Assembly: GCA_008363215.1 (NCBI GenBank)
Contig: RHKP01000011.1
Span: 124,001 to 188,000, forward strand
Source of the DNA: Cyanobacteria bacterium CYA
GTDB taxonomy: Bacteria; Planctomycetota; Phycisphaerae; Phycisphaerales; UBA1924
Direction: 5' to 3'
Length of the DNA: 64,000 nucleotides
The translations under genes and the position numbers were made by a program. The notes beneath the pieces are model-generated. The model ran no database searches. It saw only the letters and a list, made by a program, of their open reading frames with translations, and was not told the origin of the DNA. Below, one piece after another: positions 12,236-20,875 of this stretch. The first letter of the stretch is position 1. Every line of letters starts with the position of its first letter.

Positions 12236-12478
12236 ATGCACACGCCGCGTGAACCTGCGATCGGATACCTGCTCTGGCTGTGTTGCCTGCTCGGGCTGTG
12301 CGGGCTGCATCGATTCTACATGGGCAAGTGGATCACCGGCCTGTTGTGGTTCTTCACGCTCGGACTGCTCGGCATCGGGCAGTTGATCGACCTGATCCTC
12401 ATCCCGTCGATGGCCGCCGGCCGCAACTGGAAGCACGCCCGGCAGGGCACGCTGATTGCCCGTCCGGCTCTAGGTTGA
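12236..12478 (+). CDS. TM2 domain membrane protein
   Basis: This 80-residue protein has two hydrophobic helices. The conserved TM2 features are visible: the [10 protein letters not shown] turn after helix one, and [17 protein letters not shown] as helix two with its Gly and Asp. The ATG at 12236 is chosen over upstream in-frame starts because a strong GGAAGGAG ribosome site lies eight bases before it and the family begins just ahead of helix one. TM2 proteins are small inner-membrane proteins of unknown biochemical role. It lies 49 bases after the previous gene and could be the operon's last gene. Confidence 0.88.
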   Translation: MHTPREPAIGYLLWLCCLLGLCGLHRFYMGKWITGLLWFFTLGLLGIGQLIDLILIPSMAAGRNWKHARQGTLIARPALG

Positions 12479-12637
12479 CCTTCATCGACTCAGCGCCTCC
12501 TGAGGGCGCGGGTCGCTGCAATAGTTCGCAGAGTTGGCGGGCGTACATCCCGGCTGGCGCGGGCGAGCGAACGGCCTGTGACCGGGGGCTCCTACACTCC
12601 ACCAAGCCGGGAAAGCCGTCTCATCGGAGTCATCCGC

Positions 12638-14288
12638 GTGCGTCACGCCCTGTCGCTTGGTTTCCGAATCCTCGTCGGACTACTGATCCTCTTTGGGGCT
12701 TTCGGCTTCTTCGGGCTGATGGTCTCCACCCGCAAGGCGCCCGAACTCAGGGCCGAGGCGTATCGCCCCATGCTCGTCCGCGGCGTGCGTCTGCGTGCGC
12801 AGATGGCGGCGCCGCAGTGGTGGGGGTATGGCACCGTCCGCCCGCGGGACAGCGCCGACACGCCGGCCGAGTTGTCGGCGCGCGTGCTCAATCGCCCGGA
12901 GAGCACCGAAGTCGGCGTGCATGTGGAAGTCGGGCAGATGCTCTTCGAACTCGACCCGGTGGATTTCGAACTTGCCGCGGCCGGCGCGCGCGAGAGCATC
13001 GCCTCGCTCGACGCTCAGTTGACCGGGCTGGATGTCGAAGAGGAGCGCCTATCGCTCCAACTGGACATGGCTGAAGAGGAAACCCGCGTGGCCCAGCGCG
13101 ACTTGGAGCGGGCTCGCAGCGCCGTGGCTGAGGGCGCCGGCAGCCAGGCCGAACTCGATCAGCGGCTGGCGGCGGTGCGTCGTGCGGAGCGAGTCGCATC
13201 GGGGCTTCGTCAGTTGGTTGACCTGGTACCCAGCCGGCGCACCGAACTCAAGGCCAGGGCCGAGGCTCAGCGCGTCGCACTCCGACAGGCTGAGGAGAAC
13301 CTCCGCCGCACGGTCATCACAGCCGATCAGTGGGGTCATTCAGAGTGTGGCGCTCGACGACGGCGAATGGGCCCAGGCCGGCCAGGTCGTCGCCCGCATC
13401 GTCAATCTCGATCGCGTCGAGATTCCGCTGCGTGTTCCGGTGTCGGCCGGGCGCCACCTGCGCGTGGGAGACCCCGTGCAGATCCGCGCACGGCAGGAAG
13501 ATCGCGAAGGCTGGTCCGGCGCCATCGCGCGCATCGCACCCGAGGCCGATGAACAGACACGCTCTTTGACCGTATTCGTGGAGGTGGTGCAGGAGGCGGG
13601 CGGGGCGAGGCTTCTGCGCCCCGGTCAGTTCGTGTCCGGGCTGGTGTCCTCGTCGACCGCCAGCAAACAGGTGGTGGTGCCGCGCCGCGCCATCGTCGAT
13701 GATCGCATTCTGCTGGCCTCGGAGACGGAAAACCCCGAGGCGGCCATCTGGCCCGTGGCCCGTCGCATCGCCGAGGCTCTCGCGCGCGGCGCGGTGCGCA
13801 GCGCCCATCCCTCCATGTCTGACCCTGGCCTGGCCGAGTCATTGTCGCGCTCCATGACCGAGGCGACCCGCATCGAACTCGGGCAGGCCGCCGAGACGCT
13901 GGCCGGCGCCATCGCCGGTCCCACCGCCGCGTGGATGGGCAACTCAGGCGCCCAGACCATCGAAGACCAGTTTGTGCGTGTGCTCACCACACACCTGACG
14001 CCGCAGGTGGCGACCTGGCTTATGCAGACGCCGCGCTCCGACCTGCCCGCTTCGCTCCAGCAGGAGATCGAGCAGTCACAGCGCCTCTGGGCGGTGCGTG
14101 CCGTCCCGGTGCGATCACTCTTCACGCTTGAAGGCGAGATCTTGGAGATCGACCCCGAGGAACGCCAGTGGGTCGTCGTCGAGACCGTCGACGGTTCGGC
14201 CCTCGATGGACGCATCCTCCTGACCAGCAACCTCGATCAACTGATCGAAGGCGCCCTGGTCGACCTGTCCATCGGGGGTGAGTGGTGA
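12638..14288 (+). pseudogene. RND efflux periplasmic adaptor (HlyD/MFP family), frameshifted
   Basis: Two overlapping frames together encode one membrane-fusion adaptor. Frame one starts at GTG 12638 behind a CGGAG site, with a membrane anchor and a coiled-coil hairpin up to VITA near 13324. Homology then continues in the next frame at 13323 with PISGVIQSV, the second half of the lipoyl-like domain, then the beta-barrel and proximal domains to 14288. Joining them restores the canonical ITAPISG motif, consistent with two missing bases, so either the gene is disrupted or the assembly has an error. No slippery heptamer is seen at the junction. The repaired protein would be about 550 residues and has an unusual helical insert of roughly 110 residues before the C-terminal domain. 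The stop overlaps the RND pump start. Confidence 0.85.
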
Positions 14289-17200
14289 ATCTCCCTCGCT
14301 TCGGCGTTGAAAACCCGGTCATTGCCAACCTGGTGACGTTCTCGCTGATCGTGGCCGGCGTGATCTTCGGTGTCACGTTGCGCCGCGAGTTCCTCCCGCC
14401 CATCGACCCGACGTTTGTCATCGTCAACGCGCCCTATCCGGGCGCGGCGCCGGACGAGGTCGAAGACGCGCTGGTCATCAAGATCGAAGACAGGCTGGTT
14501 GACATCGACGGGGTCAAGGAAGTGACCTCGACCGTGGCCGAGGGCGGCGCCGGCGTGGTGCTCGAGTTCGAAGAGGGCACCGACATCAACCAGGCGGTCG
14601 CCGACGTCAAGCGAGAGATCGACGCCCTGCAGGATCTGCCAGATGAGGCTGATCGCATCACCGTGCTCAAACTCGAACCGCGTCTGCCCGTGATCATCGT
14701 GACGGTGTTCGGCGACGTCGAGGAGCGCACGCTCAAGGAGGTGGTGCGCCAGGTCGACGACGACCTGCGCTCGCTTCCCGGTATCGGTGATACCGTCGTG
14801 GGCGGCACGCGGCGCGACGAAATTGTCGTCGAGGTCATTCCCGAAGCCCTGCTCGAATACGGGTTGAGTCTGCCCGATGTGGCCGACCGCATCCGTTCGT
14901 CCATGCTCGAACTTCCCGGCGGCTCGGTGCGCTCGCCCACGCAGACGGTCGGCGTGCGGGCTGTCGGCGTCGAGGAGCGTGCCGACGCGGTTCGCGCCAT
15001 CGTCGTCAAGGCCGCCGGGGACGGGCGCGTGGTCCGGCTCGACGACGTCGCCGACGTCAGCACTGGGTTTGCCGACGTCGACTACCGCTTCCGCTTCAAT
15101 GGCCGCCCGACCGTTTCAGTCACCGTATTCAAGAAGGGCAAGCAGGACATCGTGAAGATGGCCGAGATCGTCAAGGCCTACGTCAAGGGCCGGCGCGGCG
15201 AGCCACTGAAACTGACCTTCGGCGAGCAGTTGGCCCGGTTCTTCAGCCCGCCGGGTTCCGACCAGCCGCCGAGTGATCGCGTGCGGGCCTATGAACTCGG
15301 GCTCGAGCGCGGACCCGTGCCCGGCCAGATCCAGACCACCACCGACCTGGCCCGCTTCGTCTCCGGTCGTCTCGACCTGCTCATCCGGAACGGCACGTCC
15401 GGCGGCATCTTCGTGTTTCTGACCCTGGTGCTCCTGCTCAACTGGCGCGTGTCCATCTGGGTCACCTCCGGGCTGATCGTTGCCGTGTTCGGCACCCTCG
15501 TGGTGATGCGCGTCTTTGACATCACGCTCAATCTGATGACGATGTTCGGGCTGATTATCGTCGTGGGCATCCTGGTTGACGACGGCATCGTCATCGCCGA
15601 GAACATCACCGCGCTCCACGAAAAAGGCGTGCCGCCCCGGGAAGCCGCGGTCAAAGGGGCGGGTGAAGTGGCCTGGCCGGTCGTCGGCACCGTCCTGACC
15701 ACCATCTTCGCCTTCCTTCCGCTTGCGCTCATTCAGGGCCAGATCGGCGACTTCATGGAAGCCCTGCCCATCGTCGTGACCTGTGCGCTCTCAGTCTCGC
15801 TTCTCGAAGCACTCATCATCCTCCCCTGCCACATGGCCTACAGCCTCCGAGGCAACGACGCGCGCCGGCAGACCGGCGCCACGCACTTCTTCGGCCGCAT
15901 CGAGGACCGCTACGACAAGGTCCGCGACGGGCTCTTCAGCCGCATCATCATCCCGGGCTACGCACGCCTGCTCCGCGTTACGCTGCGCTTCCGCTACATC
16001 AGCCTCTGCCTCTGCCTTGCGGCCATTGTCATCTCGCTGTCCATGCTCGCAGGCGGGCGCCTCGAGTTCATCTTCTTCGAAACCGACGACTCCGAAACCG
16101 TCGATATCCAACTTCGCATGCCCGTGGGAACGCCTGTCGAGGAAACTGACCGCTACATACGCATCCTTGAACAGGCCGCCTCCGCGCAGCCCGAAGTCCT
16201 CACTGTCTTTGCCCAGACCGGCGTGATCGGCGATCTCTCCGGCGAGGGCGGCGGCGCCAACGCAGGCAATGTCGGTCAGTTGGTCCTCGAACTGCTCCCC
16301 GTCGAGGAACGCACAGCCAAAGACCTCCGCAACTCCGACGACGTGATGCTTGCCATCCGCCAGCAGGCCGGCCCGCTCCCCGGCATCAAGAGCCTCCGCA
16401 TGGAAGGCGTCTCCGGCGGGCCCGGCGGCTCGGCCCTCTCCTTCACTCTCACCAGTTCCAACAACGAGCAGATCGACCAGGCGGTCAAAAGCCTCATGCA
16501 TCGTCTCGGGGAGTTTGTGGGCGTCTACGACCTTGCCACCGACGTTGACTCAGGTCAGCGTGAACTCCGGTTTACGCTCCGCGAGAGCGCCCGCGAGCTC
16601 GGCTTTACTCGCGCCAGCCTGGGGCGACAGATCCAGGCTGCCGTCTTCGGCATCGAGGCCTTCACCTTCGCCGGCATCCGCGAGGATGTGGACGTGCGTG
16701 TCATGATGCCCGAGCACGTCCGTCGCAGCCAGGACGCCATCGAGAGCATGTACGTCTTCACCCCCGACGGGCGCCCCGTTCCGATCGGCGAAGTCGCACA
16801 GATTGAAGACGCAGAGGCCTACGTCTCCATCAACCGCCTCGACCGGCAGCGTGCCGTCACTCTCACCGCCGACGTCGACCGCAGCACCGGCGCCAACCCC
16901 GAATCCATTACCGCCTCCATCCAGCCCTTCCTCCGCTCCCTCGAACGTGAAAACCCGGGGTTGAGGATCCTCCAGCGCGGGCGCCAGAAGCAAGTCGCTG
17001 AGTCCATGGCCACGCTCCCGCTCGGCATGCTCGTCGCCTTCGCGCTCATCTACGTCTGCCTCGCGTGGCTGTTCAAGTCCTACACGCAGCCGCTCATCGT
17101 CATGGCCGCCATCCCCTTCTCCATCGTCGGCGTGGTGTGGGGGCACCTGATCCTGGGCTACTCGATGACCTTTCTCTCGCTCATTGGCTTCGTTGCGCTG

Positions 17201-17659
17201 GCCGGCGTGGTTGTCAATGACTCGATTATCTACATGGAGTTCTTCAACACCGAGCGGCGCAGCGGCATGCCCGCCGCCGCTGCGGCCATCGCCGCCGGAC
17301 GCGCCCGCATCCGTGCCATCCTGCTGACCACCATTACCACCGTCCTGGGTCTGCTCCCGCTCATCCTGGAAAAGAGCCTCCAGGCCCGTTTTCTGATCCC
17401 CATGGCCATCACCATCGCCGTCGGCCTGATCTCCGCCACCGCGCTGGTGCTGCTTGTCCTCCCCAGCATGTTGCTCATGCTCGACGACTTCCGCCGCGTG
17501 ACCAAGGCCGCCTGGACCGGACACTGGGAAGAAGCCCACGACCCGCTCACTGTCAAACTCGTGACGATCGAAACGACGTCCGAGCATGATTCGGCAGACG
17601 ATGAGGTCAACGGCCACGTCTGCCAGACGCGAAGACCTGACCCGGCCGAACGGGCTTGA
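14282..17659 (+). CDS. RND efflux transporter permease
   Basis: This 1125-residue inner-membrane proton-driven pump has the AcrB/MexB-type layout. There is one N-terminal helix, a large periplasmic loop with PN/PC domains (from FLPPIDPTFVIVNAPYPGA), then a block of helices. Helix four carries a paired acidic motif (VGILVDDGIVIAEN) that would relay protons. A second periplasmic loop is followed by the final helices with the GVVVNDSIIYMEFFN repeat of that motif. The start is GTG 14282 or 14285, inside the end of the adaptor gene. The substrate cannot be told from sequence. If the adaptor is really broken, this pump may be inactive or use another adaptor. No outer-membrane TolC-like gene lies in the window. 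Confidence 0.93.
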   Translation: MVNLPRFGVENPVIANLVTFSLIVAGVIFGVTLRREFLPPIDPTFVIVNAPYPGAAPDEVEDALVIKIEDRLVDIDGVKEVTSTVAEGGAGVVLEFEEGTDINQAVADVKREIDALQDLPDEADRITVLKLEPRLPVIIVTVFGDVEERTLKEVVRQVDDDLRSLPGIGDTVVGGTRRDEIVVEVIPEALLEYGLSLPDVADRIRSSMLELPGGSVRSPTQTVGVRAVGVEERADAVRAIVVKAAGDGRVVRLDDVADVSTGFADVDYRFRFNGRPTVSVTVFKKGKQDIVKMAEIVKAYVKGRRGEPLKLTFGEQLARFFSPPGSDQPPSDRVRAYELGLERGPVPGQIQTTTDLARFVSGRLDLLIRNGTSGGIFVFLTLVLLLNWRVSIWVTSGLIVAVFGTLVVMRVFDITLNLMTMFGLIIVVGILVDDGIVIAENITALHEKGVPPREAAVKGAGEVAWPVVGTVLTTIFAFLPLALIQGQIGDFMEALPIVVTCALSVSLLEALIILPCHMAYSLRGNDARRQTGATHFFGRIEDRYDKVRDGLFSRIIIPGYARLLRVTLRFRYISLCLCLAAIVISLSMLAGGRLEFIFFETDDSETVDIQLRMPVGTPVEETDRYIRILEQAASAQPEVLTVFAQTGVIGDLSGEGGGANAGNVGQLVLELLPVEERTAKDLRNSDDVMLAIRQQAGPLPGIKSLRMEGVSGGPGGSALSFTLTSSNNEQIDQAVKSLMHRLGEFVGVYDLATDVDSGQRELRFTLRESARELGFTRASLGRQIQAAVFGIEAFTFAGIREDVDVRVMMPEHVRRSQDAIESMYVFTPDGRPVPIGEVAQIEDAEAYVSINRLDRQRAVTLTADVDRSTGANPESITASIQPFLRSLERENPGLRILQRGRQKQVAESMATLPLGMLVAFALIYVCLAWLFKSYTQPLIVMAAIPFSIVGVVWGHLILGYSMTFLSLIGFVALAGVVVNDSIIYMEFFNTERRSGMPAAAAAIAAGRARIRAILLTTITTVLGLLPLILEKSLQARFLIPMAITIAVGLISATALVLLVLPSMLLMLDDFRRVTKAAWTGHWEEAHDPLTVKLVTIETTSEHDSADDEVNGHVCQTRRPDPAERA

Positions 17660-17674
17660 AGCCTCGCCGTAGCG

Positions 17675-17736
17675 AGATGACCAAACCCCGCTTCGAGCCT
17701 GCTCCCTCGCCGGCGCGTCGGGCTCATACATTCCGC
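17675..17736. repeat. Dispersed intergenic repeat, copy 1 (YEPxAPARE type)
   Basis: This block in the convergent gap between the RND pump and korB aligns with 50799-50866. Both contain GATGACC, CCCCGCTTCG, GCTCCCT and CGGGCTC in the same order, with two short length differences. Read on the minus strand it spells YEPDAPARE. From memory, near-identical intergenic sequences recur in many planctomycete genomes, often misannotated as short proteins. Its function is unknown. Confidence 0.6.
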
Positions 17737-17756
17737 TTTGTCTCTTCGTCCCGCTG

Positions 17757-18791
17757 CTAATCGACCACCCACGTCTCATCGCCGTGCAGCAGGTGTTCGA
17801 GCGTGTCGCCCTTGGCGGTCGCCTTGGTCGTAGCCAGTGCGATCTGGTCCATGACCGACTGGTCGTACGTGGCCGCGCCCTTCCTGGCGTGAAGCACGCC
17901 CATCGGTTCGGGCAGCGCGGGGTGGGCCATCTGCGCCAGCAGGAACACGAGGCTCGGGTCGGTCTCATCATGCACCAGCAGGTCGGACTCGTCCACGCCG
18001 TCGCCGAGCGTCACGGCTTCGAGCGTGCCGCTCCTGATGCGGATGCCGCGATTGCGGCCGGGTCCGAACACCATTGGCTTGCCGTGCTCGAGCGTGATCG
18101 TGTTGGCCTCGCGTGTCTCCTTCTGGCTGGCGTAGAAGAAAGTTCCATGGTTGAAGATGTTGCAGTCCTGGTACACCTCGATGATCGACGTGCCCTTGTG
18201 CGCCACGGCACGGACGATCAGCATCTCGAGCATCTTCACGTCCACGTCGAGCGTGCGGGCGATGAACTGGCAACCGGCCGCGGCCGCCACTGCCAGCGGA
18301 TTGATCGGAAAATCCAGTGAGCCCATCGGGGTCGACTTGGTGACCTTGCCCACCTCGCTCGTCGGCGAGTACTGACCCTTGGTCAGCCCGTAGATGCGGT
18401 TGTTGAGCAGGATGATCGTCATGTCGACGTTTCGGCGGATCGTGTGCAACGTGTGATTGCCGCCGATCGACAGCAGGTCGCCGTCGCCGGACACGACGAA
18501 CACGTGCAGGTCGGGGTTGGCCAGTTTCACGCCCGTCGCAACGGCGGGGGCGCGCCCGTGAATGGTGTGCAGCCCGTAGGTGTTCATATAGTACGGAAAC
18601 CGGGCCGCGCACCCGATCCCCGAGATGAATACGAACTTCTCCTTGGAAATGCCCAGCCCCGCCAGCGCCTTGCGGACGCCGGTGAGCACGGCGTAGTCGC
18701 CGCAGCCCGGACACCAGCGCACATCCTGGTCGGACGCGAAGTCCTTGGGCGTGTACGAAGGCAGAGGAATGTCGCTGGTCGCGGTCGTCAT
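17757..18791 (-). CDS. korB: 2-oxoacid:ferredoxin oxidoreductase, beta subunit
   Basis: This 344-residue thiamine-diphosphate subunit oxidatively decarboxylates a 2-oxoacid, probably 2-oxoglutarate, with CoA and ferredoxin. Visible marks are WCPGCGDYAVL near residue 27 (iron-sulfur ligand cysteines), GIGCAARFPYYMNTYG, and the ThDP/Mg motif running from GDGDLLSIGG to NNRIYGLTKGQ. Length and motifs match the KorB/OorB family, which lacks a separate ferredoxin domain here. It follows korA by 11 bases on the same strand and is co-transcribed with it. Substrate choice (2-oxoglutarate rather than pyruvate) is inferred from overall resemblance. The enzyme would serve a reductive or ferredoxin-linked TCA step. 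Confidence 0.92.
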   Translation of the reverse strand: MTTATSDIPLPSYTPKDFASDQDVRWCPGCGDYAVLTGVRKALAGLGISKEKFVFISGIGCAARFPYYMNTYGLHTIHGRAPAVATGVKLANPDLHVFVVSGDGDLLSIGGNHTLHTIRRNVDMTIILLNNRIYGLTKGQYSPTSEVGKVTKSTPMGSLDFPINPLAVAAAAGCQFIARTLDVDVKMLEMLIVRAVAHKGTSIIEVYQDCNIFNHGTFFYASQKETREANTITLEHGKPMVFGPGRNRGIRIRSGTLEAVTLGDGVDESDLLVHDETDPSLVFLLAQMAHPALPEPMGVLHARKGAATYDQSVMDQIALATTKATAKGDTLEHLLHGDETWVVD

Positions 18792-18802
18792 GGCTTCTCC
18801 GT

Positions 18803-20695
18803 TCAGCCCTGCTTGTTCATCATCTCACGCACCTCGTGCACGATGCTGTCCACGCGGAAGGCACGCCCGCGCACGTGGTTGATCCCCTTTGCGTCCGTCA
18901 GGAAGCGAGCGCGGATGATCATGCGCAACTGCCCCAGATTGTTCTCCGGAATGATCACCTGCTTGAACCGGCGCAACACCTGTTCGAGGTTGCCCGGCAT
19001 CGGGTTCAGATACCGCAGGTGCGCCGTACTCACGCGGCGTCCTTCTTCGCGCAGCCGGTCCCCGGCCGTGGTGATTGCACCGTACGTCGAGCCCCACCCC
19101 AGGATCAGCACGTCGCCCGAGTCGTCCCCGCGCACCTGCAGGGGCGGGATGGTTGCGGCCGCCCGGTCGATCTTCTCCTGCCGCAGTTTGACCATCGCCT
19201 CGTGATTTGCGGGGTCATACGACACGTTGCCGGTCAGTTGCTGTTTTTCAAGACTGCCGATGCGGTGTTCAAGCCCAGGCGTGCCGGGCAGCGCCCACGG
19301 GCGCGCCAGCGTGTGCTCGTCGCGCGCGTACGGCTGAAAAACCCCGTTCGTCTTCGCCTCCACACCCGGGTGCGACACCGGAATCTCGGTGATTGCATCG
19401 AGCGATGGGATCTTCCACGGCTCGGTCCCGTTGGCGATGTACGCATCCGACAGGAGGACTACCGGCGTCATGTGCCGGATCGCCAGCCGCGCCGCCTCGA
19501 TCGTCATGTCAAAGCACTCAGCCGGTGTCCCGGGCGCCAGTACGATGCACGGGCACTCGCCCGGACGCCCGAACATCGCCTGGAGCAGATCGGCCTGCTC
19601 GGTCTTGGTCGGCATACCCGTCGACGGCCCGGCCCGCTGCACGTCGATCACGACCAGCGGGAGTTCGTAGATCACCGCCAGTCCCAGGCCCTCGCTCTTG
19701 AGCGCCAGCCCCGGGCCCGACGTGGCCGTCACCCCCAGTTGACCGGCGTAACTGGCGCCGATGGCTGCGCACATCGCGGCGATTTCGTCCTCGGCCTGAA
19801 AGGTGCGCACCCCCAGGTGCTTCAAGCGTGCCAGCCCGTGCAGAATCTCCGACGCCGGCGTGATGGGATAGCCGGCGAAAACCACGTCCTTCCGGGCCTT
19901 GGCCGCCACCGTCGCCAGCGCCAGCACGATCGCGTGATTCCCGCTGATGCGCCGGTAGGTGCCGGGGATCTTGGGTGCCGGCGCAACCTCATAGCGCATC
20001 GGGAACAACTCGGCCGTATCGCCGAAGTAGTACCCCGCCTTGAGCACCATCGTGTTGGCCGCTGCCAATTCCGGTCGCTTCTTCGCGCCCCCGTAATACG
20101 CGTTGAAGCGATTGACCGTCGAGTCGATCGGCCTCTGATAGAGCCAGTAGGCGATGCCCAGCGCAAACATGTTCCGGCAGCGATCCATGTCCTTGGTGCC
20201 GATCTCGACTCCGGCCAGCGCCTCGCGCGTCAGGCGGCTCATGGGTACGCGGAAAATCCGGTACTTTGCGTTGAGCGTCTCGTCGGCCAGCGGGTCGTAG
20301 CCCGGCGGGTATCCGCACTTGCTCAGGTTGGCCGGCGTGAACTCGTCGGAGTCGGCGATGACAATGCCGCCCTCCTCCACCTCGTGCAGGTTTACCTTCA
20401 GCGCCGCGGGGTTCATCGCCATCAGCACGTTGACCACGTCGCCCGGCGTGTGGATGTCGCTGCTGGAGAACTGCAACTGGAAACCGGAGACCCCGAAGGT
20501 CGTGCCGCGCGGAGCGCGGATTTCCGCCGGGAAATCCGGGAACGTCGCGATGTCGTTGCCCACGATCGCCGACGTAGATGCAAACTCACCCCCGGCAAAC
20601 TGCATCCCGTCGCCCGAGTCGCCCGCGAAGCGGATCACCACCGCACCGACCGGCGTGGCCGGCTTCTTGCCCGATCCCGTCATCATCTGACTCAT
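18803..20695 (-). CDS. korA: 2-oxoacid:ferredoxin oxidoreductase, fused gamma-alpha subunit
   Basis: This 630-residue protein has the gamma domain at residues 1-190 (RFAGDSGDGMQFAGGEFA, EIRAPRGTT) fused to the pyrimidine-binding alpha domain (GNHAIVLALA, GYPITPASEILHGLA, TATSGPGLALKSEG). This is the usual KorA layout. The start at 20695 is chosen because an AGGAG site lies just upstream and homology begins right after it; the open frame continues 48 codons further but reads through the intergenic region. It pairs with korB directly downstream. Expected location is cytoplasmic. The substrate is probably 2-oxoglutarate. Confidence 0.92.
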   Translation of the reverse strand: MSQMMTGSGKKPATPVGAVVIRFAGDSGDGMQFAGGEFASTSAIVGNDIATFPDFPAEIRAPRGTTFGVSGFQLQFSSSDIHTPGDVVNVLMAMNPAALKVNLHEVEEGGIVIADSDEFTPANLSKCGYPPGYDPLADETLNAKYRIFRVPMSRLTREALAGVEIGTKDMDRCRNMFALGIAYWLYQRPIDSTVNRFNAYYGGAKKRPELAAANTMVLKAGYYFGDTAELFPMRYEVAPAPKIPGTYRRISGNHAIVLALATVAAKARKDVVFAGYPITPASEILHGLARLKHLGVRTFQAEDEIAAMCAAIGASYAGQLGVTATSGPGLALKSEGLGLAVIYELPLVVIDVQRAGPSTGMPTKTEQADLLQAMFGRPGECPCIVLAPGTPAECFDMTIEAARLAIRHMTPVVLLSDAYIANGTEPWKIPSLDAITEIPVSHPGVEAKTNGVFQPYARDEHTLARPWALPGTPGLEHRIGSLEKQQLTGNVSYDPANHEAMVKLRQEKIDRAAATIPPLQVRGDDSGDVLILGWGSTYGAITTAGDRLREEGRRVSTAHLRYLNPMPGNLEQVLRRFKQVIIPENNLGQLRMIIRARFLTDAKGINHVRGRAFRVDSIVHEVREMMNKQG

Positions 20696-20797
20696 GCTGC
20701 CCGCTCCTGGAAACAGACAAACGCCATGCCGCCGCCCGCGGACCATACTCAGTCTATCGAAGGTGCCCGCCGCGTTCATCTGCCCACAATCTACACG

Positions 20798-20833
20798 TAA
20801 AGAAACAGGCGACGGCCGAAGCCGCCGCCTGTT
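20798..20833 (-). terminator. Rho-independent terminator with UUCG tetraloop
   Basis: On the minus strand the arms AACAGGCGGCGGC and GCCGTCGCCTGTT pair over 13 positions with one G-U pair around a TTCG loop, followed by TCTTTA. It lies 43 bases beyond the stop of the dockerin gene ending at 20876 and before korA, so it should separate the two transcripts. Confidence 0.85.
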
Positions 20834-20875
20834 GCTCATCCGGAATCCCTCACGCCGACCGACCTGCCCGGGCGC

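Noticed and set aside
13300-13345. Programmed ribosomal frameshift in the RND adaptor
   Set aside because: No slippery heptamer or downstream pseudoknot is evident, and adaptors are not known to use frameshifting, so mutation or assembly error is preferred.
18836-20800. 654-codon plus-strand open frame over korA
   Set aside because: It is antisense to a clear korA and shows shadow composition.
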